Positions 59,036-64,000 of a DNA stretch of 64,000 bases are shown here, in pieces. Numbering within the stretch: the first letter of the stretch is position 1; every line of letters starts with the position of its first letter. A program made the position numbers and the translations under genes. Under the pieces are notes generated by a model, which had not been told where the DNA came from, made no database searches, and saw nothing but the letters and a program-made list of their open reading frames with translations. This stretch comes from Collinsella phocaeensis (GTDB lineage Bacteria; Actinomycetota; Coriobacteriia; Coriobacteriales; Coriobacteriaceae): assembly GCF_900119895.1 (NCBI RefSeq), contig NZ_FQLR01000004.1, positions 1-64,000 on the forward strand. Direction: 5' to 3'.

Positions 59036-59800
59036 ATGGGTGTTACCGATTCACGTCCCATCGTACTTAAAGATCTCGATCAATCACTTGTTTCTTCCTG
59101 TACAGACTCCCTGATCTCATTGGTGAAGTACATTTCCCCTACCTGCAATCCTGAGGATTTAAAGGTATGTGTCGAACACTTGCTCTATGTTGAGCAGGTC
59201 AATGAATATATCAATCTTACGCGTATTGTTGACTTGGACGATGCGATTGTCTTGCACATACTGGATTCTTTAACCCTTCTTCCGTATGTGCCCTCATCGT
59301 CTACCTATATGCTTGATATGGGAACCGGCCCTGGATTCCCTGGTATTCCGTTGGCTGTTATATGTTCGCTTAAGGCTGATCTTCTTGATTCTGTTGGAAA
59401 GAAGATCAAAGCTGTCAATGCGATCGTTGATGCGCTCAACATTGATGGTGTTCGCGGTGTGCACGCACGCTTAGAGGATCATGCACGTACGCATCGAAAT
59501 GCTTATGATCTTGTAGTTGCTCGTGCACTCGCCCCATTAAATGTTCTTCTTGAATATGCATCACCGCTTACCGCCAAAGAAGGGCACCTTATCCTCTCGA
59601 AGGGGAACCTTGATGACGATGAGCTCAACCAAGGAGTCAATGCAGCAAAACAGTGCGGTTTCTCCTTGATTGAGCACAATACCTTTGAGTTGCCCGGCGA
59701 TTACGGACATCGTGAGATTCTTAAGTTCAAGAAGTCTCATCAAGCAGCACTACTGCTTCCGCGTGCCACTGGTCTCGCAAGGAAGAACCCGCTTGCATGA
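59036..59800 (+). CDS. rsmG: 16S rRNA (guanine527-N7)-methyltransferase
   Basis: 254 residues, SAM-dependent. VEQVNEYINLTRI, HILDSLTLLPYV and the SAM motif MLDMGTGPGFPGIPLAVI are family signatures, with VVARALAPLNVLLEYASPL later. ATG 59036 is selected by GGAGAAGGG upstream; the longer frame extends into the preceding terminator. Loss of function is known to give low-level streptomycin resistance in other species. Precedes the parAB locus. Confidence 0.94.
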   Translation: MGVTDSRPIVLKDLDQSLVSSCTDSLISLVKYISPTCNPEDLKVCVEHLLYVEQVNEYINLTRIVDLDDAIVLHILDSLTLLPYVPSSSTYMLDMGTGPGFPGIPLAVICSLKADLLDSVGKKIKAVNAIVDALNIDGVRGVHARLEDHARTHRNAYDLVVARALAPLNVLLEYASPLTAKEGHLILSKGNLDDDELNQGVNAAKQCGFSLIEHNTFELPGDYGHREILKFKKSHQAALLLPRATGLARKNPLA

Positions 59801-59801
59801 T

Positions 59802-59817
59802 TGTTTCACGTGAAACA
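59802..59817. promoter_or_regulatory. parS site 1
   Basis: TGTTTCACGTGAAACA, a perfect match to the bacterial parS consensus, 1 nt after the rsmG stop. Confidence 0.95.
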
Positions 59818-59848
59818 TAATGATCTGTGATGATCAGTCTGTCTCAAG

Positions 59849-59864
59849 TGTTTCACGTGAAACA
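59849..59864. promoter_or_regulatory. parS site 2
   Basis: A second perfect TGTTTCACGTGAAACA, 47 nt (start to start) from the first, upstream of the parA GTG start. Confidence 0.95.
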
Positions 59865-59903
59865 TCCAGACATCCAAATACTGCAGAAACATGGGAGGGT
59901 GAC

Positions 59904-60704
59904 GTGGGTTTTAGAGACGTCAAGCGATCTAAAAGTGCAAAGGACACCAGAATCATTGCGATCATTAATCAGAAGGGTGGTGTCGGCAAGTCAACGACGG
60001 CGGTAAATCTTGCTGCAGCTTTAGGTGAGCAAAACAAGAAGACGCTCGTTGTCGATTTCGACCCACAGGGCAACACGACAAGCGGCTTCGGAATAGAAAA
60101 AGAAGAGCTTGAAAACTGTGTATACGATGCCCTGCTTCATGATGTGCCGGCAGAGCAGATCATACAGGATACAGGCTGTAAAAAGGTATTCGTTATTCCA
60201 GCAACTATTCAGCTTGCAGGAGCAGAGATTGAGCTGGTCTCCACGATGGCACGTGAGACGCGCTTGAAAGACCTGCTTGGACCGGTTGTTGACGAGTTTG
60301 ATTTCATATTCATCGATTGTCCGCCTTCTTTGGGCCTGTTGACAATCAATGCGCTTACAGCTGCGGATAGCGTGTTGATTCCGATTCAATGCGAGTATTA
60401 TGCTCTTGAGGGAGTAACCAAGTTACTTGAATCGATGAGAATGGTCAAAGGCCGAATCAATCGTGAACTCGATACGTTTGGTGTCCTTCTGACGATGTAT
60501 GATTCGCGTACATCGCTATCGAATCAGGTTGTTGAAGAGGTGCAGAATTACTTTGGAGATAAGGCGTTTAAGACTTGCATTCCGCGTTCGGTAAAGGTCT
60601 CAGAAGCCCCATCGTTCGGAATGTCTGTGGTCACGTATGCCCCGAATAATAAGGGTGCGAAAGCCTATGTGGACCTAGCGAAAGAGGTGATTCGTCGTGC
60701 CTAG
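59904..60704 (+). CDS. parA: Chromosome partitioning ATPase ParA (Soj)
   Basis: 266 residues. Deviant Walker A INQKGGVGKSTTAVNLA near the N terminus with the signature Lys, DFDPQGNTTSGFG and FIDCPPSLGLLT. The GTG at 59904 is preferred: GGGAGG lies 5 nt upstream and the length matches Soj. An in-frame ATG at 59820 would add 28 residues encoded across parS site 2, which is less likely. Overlaps parB. Confidence 0.95.
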   Translation: MGFRDVKRSKSAKDTRIIAIINQKGGVGKSTTAVNLAAALGEQNKKTLVVDFDPQGNTTSGFGIEKEELENCVYDALLHDVPAEQIIQDTGCKKVFVIPATIQLAGAEIELVSTMARETRLKDLLGPVVDEFDFIFIDCPPSLGLLTINALTAADSVLIPIQCEYYALEGVTKLLESMRMVKGRINRELDTFGVLLTMYDSRTSLSNQVVEEVQNYFGDKAFKTCIPRSVKVSEAPSFGMSVVTYAPNNKGAKAYVDLAKEVIRRA

Positions 60705-61569
60705 CCCAAAGCCGAAAAAGAAAGCACTTGGACGTGGTCTTGGTTCATTGATACAGGAGGCACAGTCTGAAACAGGCGGTTCAGCGGTGACTGCAGACTC
60801 GATGGTGGCCATCGAGTCCATTCATCCGAACCCTAATCAGCCTCGCACACATTTCAACGATGCAGAACTCAATGAGTTGAGTGATTCGATTGCTGAGCAT
60901 GGTGTGCTGCAACCTCTTCTGGTTCGTAAAGATGCCGAAGGTTATGAGATCATTGCGGGAGAGCGCCGTTACCAAGCTTCCAAAATCGCCGGACTTACAG
61001 AAGTACCGGTGATCATCAAAGATGTTGATGATCAGAAAATGCTCGAGATTGCACTGATAGAGAATCTACAGCGATCGGACTTGAATCCCATTGAAGAGGC
61101 AAAGGGCTATAAACAGCTCATTAAGCAGAGCGGAATGACACAGGAAGCACTGTCCAAGGCGGTTTCGAAATCCCGTTCTGCAATCACGAATTCCCTGCGA
61201 CTCCTTGATCTCCCCGAGCCCGTGCAGCAATATCTCTTTGATGGGAGGCTTACGGCTGGACATGCACGTGCAATTCTTGCCGTACCCTATGAAGAGCAGC
61301 GTATCAAACTTGCTGAAAAGGTAGTGCAGGAAGGATTGTCGGTTCGTGCGACTGAAAATCTTGCTCCACTGTTTTCAGTCGGAGATACGCCAAAAGCCCC
61401 AAGGCCTATCACTCCTCAATCGTTTAAGAAGGCTGCTCGAGTCTTGCGCGGTGTCTTCAATACCAATGTTCGTATCAAGTCGACAAGAGGCAAGAACAAG
61501 ATCGAGATCGAGTTTAAAGATGAGGATGAGCTGGCTCAAATCCTTGATCGTATGATGAACGGTGAATGA
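60697..61569 (+). CDS. parB: Chromosome partitioning protein ParB (Spo0J)
   Basis: 290 residues. N-terminal ParA-activating basic patch (KPKKKALGRGLGSLI), ParB/Srx CTPase domain with the ENLQRSDLNPIEEA motif and GERRYQA arginine patch, HTH TQEALSKAVSKSRSAITNSLRL, and a C-terminal dimerisation region. GTG start overlaps the parA stop; AGAGGTGA lies upstream. Targets are the two parS sites just upstream of parA. Confidence 0.95.
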   Translation: MPSPKPKKKALGRGLGSLIQEAQSETGGSAVTADSMVAIESIHPNPNQPRTHFNDAELNELSDSIAEHGVLQPLLVRKDAEGYEIIAGERRYQASKIAGLTEVPVIIKDVDDQKMLEIALIENLQRSDLNPIEEAKGYKQLIKQSGMTQEALSKAVSKSRSAITNSLRLLDLPEPVQQYLFDGRLTAGHARAILAVPYEEQRIKLAEKVVQEGLSVRATENLAPLFSVGDTPKAPRPITPQSFKKAARVLRGVFNTNVRIKSTRGKNKIEIEFKDEDELAQILDRMMNGE

Positions 61570-61829
61570 TGGTATCGAAGAAGAAGATCATCGGAGCTGG
61601 CTGTATCGTGCTTGGAGTTGCATGCGGTGCGGCTGTCGGGTATGCGATTGCAACGAACTCTGAACTTCGTACGGCTATCGGATCGCTAACGCACGGCATA
61701 TTGAAACGTTCGAAAGATCGGATGAGCGAGATGAGCGAGGAAGTTGCGCTGCATACAGCTCAGGTAACTCGAAATCCAAAATTCAATCAGGATTGGGTTG
61801 CAAGCCAGTGGGAATCGATCGGATATTAA
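61566..61829 (+). CDS. Small membrane protein, YtxH-like
   Basis: 87 residues: one TM segment near the N terminus (IIGAGCIVLGVACGAAVGYAI), then a charged helical tail (KRSKDRMSEMSEEV). Resembles YtxH-type stress proteins in layout only. The ATG overlaps the parB stop (ATGATG...), so it is translated with parB. Function unknown. Confidence 0.65.
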   Translation: MMVSKKKIIGAGCIVLGVACGAAVGYAIATNSELRTAIGSLTHGILKRSKDRMSEMSEEVALHTAQVTRNPKFNQDWVASQWESIGY

Positions 61830-61844
61830 TACGTCGTTCTTTAT

Positions 61845-61874
61845 AAACAGAGGGGCAGCAATGCCCCTCTGTTT
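61845..61874. terminator. Bidirectional terminator parB operon / rlmN
   Basis: AAACAGAGGGGC / GCCCCTCTGTTT, 12-bp stem with 6-nt loop followed by TTTAT; between convergent genes. Confidence 0.85.
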
Positions 61875-61932
61875 TATAGGATGTCAGGCTTTAGCCCGCG
61901 TGCCGTACAGCACGACGCAATATGGGAAGCCA

Positions 61933-62979
61933 CTAGGAGAGATACACTCTTTTCTGTTTGAGCTGACCGCAGGCTGCGTCGATATCGTTACCGCGAGAGT
62001 TGCGAATGGTGGTTTCAACGCCATGCATGGTGAGCCTTCTCTGGAGCGTCTCGATTTTGTGGACAGGAGACGGCTTGAGAAGCGAGCCGGGAGTATCGTT
62101 AAGCTGGATGAGGTTGACGTGGCAAAGTGTGCCAGCGCAGAAGTCGATAAGGGCATCCATCTCGGGGGTCGTGTCGTTGATGCCATCGATCATGGCGAAC
62201 TCGTAGCTCGGACGACGGCCGGTCTTTTCCACGTAGGTCTGCAGGGTCTCATGGAGACGTTGAAGGGTGTACTTTCTAACACCCGGCATAAGTTTGTTGC
62301 GCGTTGACTGAATGGCAGAATGCAGGGAAATTGCAAGCGTGAATTGTTCGGGAAGCTCCGCAAAACGCTTGATGCCAGGGATAACACCGCAGGTTGAGAC
62401 CGTAAGGTGGCGCGCACCAATATTGACACCCTCTGGATCGTTGAGCATGCGAAGAGCGGTCACCGTGTTATCGAAGTTGGCGAACGGCTCTCCTTGACCC
62501 ATGAAGACGACGCTTGTGACGCGCTCGCCGAAATCACGCGCTACATGGTGGACCTGGTCGACGATTTCCTGTGCGCTGAGCGAACGTGCGAGGCCGTTGA
62601 AACCGGTCGCACAGAAGACGCACCCCATGGCGCAGCCCGCCTGCGTCGAAACGCAGACGGAGAGTTTGTTTCGCGAGGGCATGCCGACGGTTTCGACAGA
62701 GGTCCCATCGGGGAACTCCAACAGATATTTGCGCGATCCGTCGCGGGAGACCTGCTTGACGATTTCCGTAGGCACCCCGAAGGTGAAGCGCTGGGACAGT
62801 TCGTCGCGAAGGGTTTTGGGCACATTGGTCATCTCGTCGAACGAACAAACGTTCTTAGAAAAGATCCATTCGTAAATCTGCTTGGCACGGAAGGCTGGCT
62901 GATTGAGATCGGCGAGCACCGCTTTGATGTCGTCAAGCGTAAGCGAGCGGACATCCCTCATACGTTTTGTGTGTTCCAT
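61933..62979 (-). CDS. rlmN: Dual-specificity 23S rRNA/tRNA m2A methyltransferase RlmN
   Basis: Radical-SAM enzyme of 348 residues. The cluster motif is CAMGCVFCATG (about 115-125); GQGEPFANFD, STCGVIPGI and the C-terminal resolving Cys in IDAACGQL are present. Methylates A2503 of 23S rRNA and A37 of some tRNAs. Encoded on the minus strand, convergent with the parAB operon and divergent from ddl. Confidence 0.95.
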   Translation of the reverse strand: MEHTKRMRDVRSLTLDDIKAVLADLNQPAFRAKQIYEWIFSKNVCSFDEMTNVPKTLRDELSQRFTFGVPTEIVKQVSRDGSRKYLLEFPDGTSVETVGMPSRNKLSVCVSTQAGCAMGCVFCATGFNGLARSLSAQEIVDQVHHVARDFGERVTSVVFMGQGEPFANFDNTVTALRMLNDPEGVNIGARHLTVSTCGVIPGIKRFAELPEQFTLAISLHSAIQSTRNKLMPGVRKYTLQRLHETLQTYVEKTGRRPSYEFAMIDGINDTTPEMDALIDFCAGTLCHVNLIQLNDTPGSLLKPSPVHKIETLQRRLTMHGVETTIRNSRGNDIDAACGQLKQKRVYLS

Positions 62980-63113
62980 AAGCGTCCCTTCAAAGAACGG
63001 TCAAGCCATAGTTACCTATACAATAAGGGAATATGACGATCGGCGTACCTGTCTGGTCCATCCGGTCGAGGAAAGAACATCAGCACGTCGCTGGGCGAAA
63101 AGGAGCAGGTGAT

Positions 63114-64000
63114 ATGGAAAGGGTGAAGCGCGACATCAAGGTTGCGGTCCTTGCAGGAGGGACCTCATCCGAGCGCGAGATCTCGCTTAATTCCGGCAAG
63201 AACGCGCAGGCCGCGTTGTGCGAGGCGGGTTACGAGCATGTCGATCTGCTCGATCCGGCCCAGGATCGATTCCTCGATTCCATTCGCTCCGGATACGATG
63301 TGGCGTTCCTGGCCTTGCATGGCGCCGGCGGCGAGGACGGCCAGATACAGCATGTGCTCGCATACCTCGGTATCCCCTACACGGGTTCGGATGCCGCGGC
63401 GAGCGTGCTCGCTGCGGACAAGGAGCTCTCGAAGGTCATGTATGAACGAGCGGGTATTCCGGTTGCTGCAGGAGTGGCCCTGGAGCGCGACGAGGCATAC
63501 GACGTAAACGCTGTCGCGCGGGCCGTGGGCGAGCACTCGTTCGTCAAACCAGCCATCAACGGATCGAGCTATGGCGTGAGCAAGGTGGACGACCCCTCTT
63601 TGCTGGGGGCAGCTATCGAGCGCGCATTCGAGTACGGTGAGAAGGTGCTGGTCGAAGAGTGCCTCGTGGGAACCGAGATCACCGTCGGTGTCTACGAGGA
63701 TGGTGATCTGAGGGCTTTGCCGGTCGTGGAGATCAGCTGTCCCGAAGACGCAGACTTCTACAACCTGGATGTCAAGTACGTCGATCCGACGGATATCCAT
63801 CGCATCCCGGCCCAGATCGACCCGGAGGATTATGCGCGTGCCCAAGAGCTGGCGTGCGCGGCACATCGCGCGCTCGGATGTTACGGGCTGTCTCGCAGCG
63901 ACTTCATCGTGACCGATCGGGGGCCGGTCATCTTGGAGACGAACACGCTCCCGGGAATGACGGACACCTCGCTGTATCCGGACGAGATTCGCCATGAGGG
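63114..64000 (+). CDS. ddl: D-alanine--D-alanine ligase (partial, 3' end outside)
   Basis: 295 codons visible. N terminus KVAVLAGGTSSEREISLNSG, then FLALHGAGGEDGQIQHVLAYLGIPYTGS, FVKPAINGSSYGVSKV, and the ATP-grasp metal region VILETNTLPGMTDTSLYP. Makes D-Ala-D-Ala for the peptidoglycan stem. AAGGAG lies 8 nt before the ATG at 63114. Only the last residues are missing, cut by the window end. The serine/tyrosine triad region suggests a normal Ddl rather than a D-Ala-D-Lac ligase, but this was not checked. Confidence 0.93.
   Translation, partial: MERVKRDIKVAVLAGGTSSEREISLNSGKNAQAALCEAGYEHVDLLDPAQDRFLDSIRSGYDVAFLALHGAGGEDGQIQHVLAYLGIPYTGSDAAASVLAADKELSKVMYERAGIPVAAGVALERDEAYDVNAVARAVGEHSFVKPAINGSSYGVSKVDDPSLLGAAIERAFEYGEKVLVEECLVGTEITVGVYEDGDLRALPVVEISCPEDADFYNLDVKYVDPTDIHRIPAQIDPEDYARAQELACAAHRALGCYGLSRSDFIVTDRGPVILETNTLPGMTDTSLYPDEIRHE

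Noticed and set aside
63165-63995. Long open frame on the minus strand (277 codons)
   Set aside because: It lies opposite the ddl coding sequence, which has clear ATP-grasp motifs and a good ribosome site. The minus frame has no family likeness.

Overview
The window is a high-GC bacterial chromosome segment that spans the replication origin. Gene content and order point to a Coriobacteriia actinobacterium (Collinsella/Olsenella-like). The signs are the dnaA-dnaN-recF-dciA-gyrB-gyrA cluster, the opposing rpmH-rnpA-yidD-yidC-jag-rsmG-parA-parB run, HAIR-type heat-shock operators and an oleate hydratase. The genus is inferred from recall, not from a search.

Left part (1-33.4 kb), almost all on the minus strand and so leading-strand relative to the origin: a phosphohexomutase; a DtxR-type regulator coupled to a homocysteine methyltransferase; pepT (plus strand); an LCP cell-wall ligase and murA; the complete F1Fo ATP synthase operon (atpI-like, B, E, F, H, A, G, D, C); upp, rpiB, glpK, tsaC and prmC; purine genes purN, purM and purF; a UPF0126 membrane protein (plus); a PHP hydrolase and an aminotransferase; a membrane protein; tilS-hpt-ftsH; an MBL-fold hydrolase (plus); and hsp20.

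Accessory island (34.1-39.4 kb): a perfect 17-bp inverted repeat at 34127-34143 and 39398-39414 brackets the N-terminal and C-terminal pieces of an IS110-family transposase. Between the pieces lie a small excisionase-like HTH gene, a possible integrase fragment, an orphan membrane protein, an IS3 tail, oleate hydratase with a TetR regulator, and the first ~37 codons of clpB behind an intact heat-shock operator. The break in the transposase is therefore filled with about 4.2 kb of cargo.

Middle (39.4-53 kb): a phosphoglucomutase, tRNA-Ala(TGC) and tRNA-Ile(GAT), a bifunctional-nuclease-family protein (plus), a GH3 beta-glucosidase, then gyrA, gyrB, dciA, recF and dnaN.

Origin (53-56.8 kb): the dnaA-dnaN spacer carries an AT-rich stretch, five DnaA-trio triplets, a GC spacer and several DnaA boxes. 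A second DnaA-box cluster lies beyond dnaA. Between them, next to dnaA, is a GHKL-ATPase/low-complexity/winged-helix protein of unknown role. Coding strand flips here, as expected at an origin.

Right part (56.8-64 kb), mostly plus strand: ribosomal protein L34, RNase P protein, YidD, YidC, Jag, RsmG, two perfect parS sites, ParA, ParB and a small membrane protein; rlmN on the minus strand; and a ddl gene cut by the window end. From about 58.3 to 61.9 kb GC is visibly lower than elsewhere. A family of at least five intergenic palindromes with variable arms and a shared core (GGGRRCAGNCNC) is scattered through the window.
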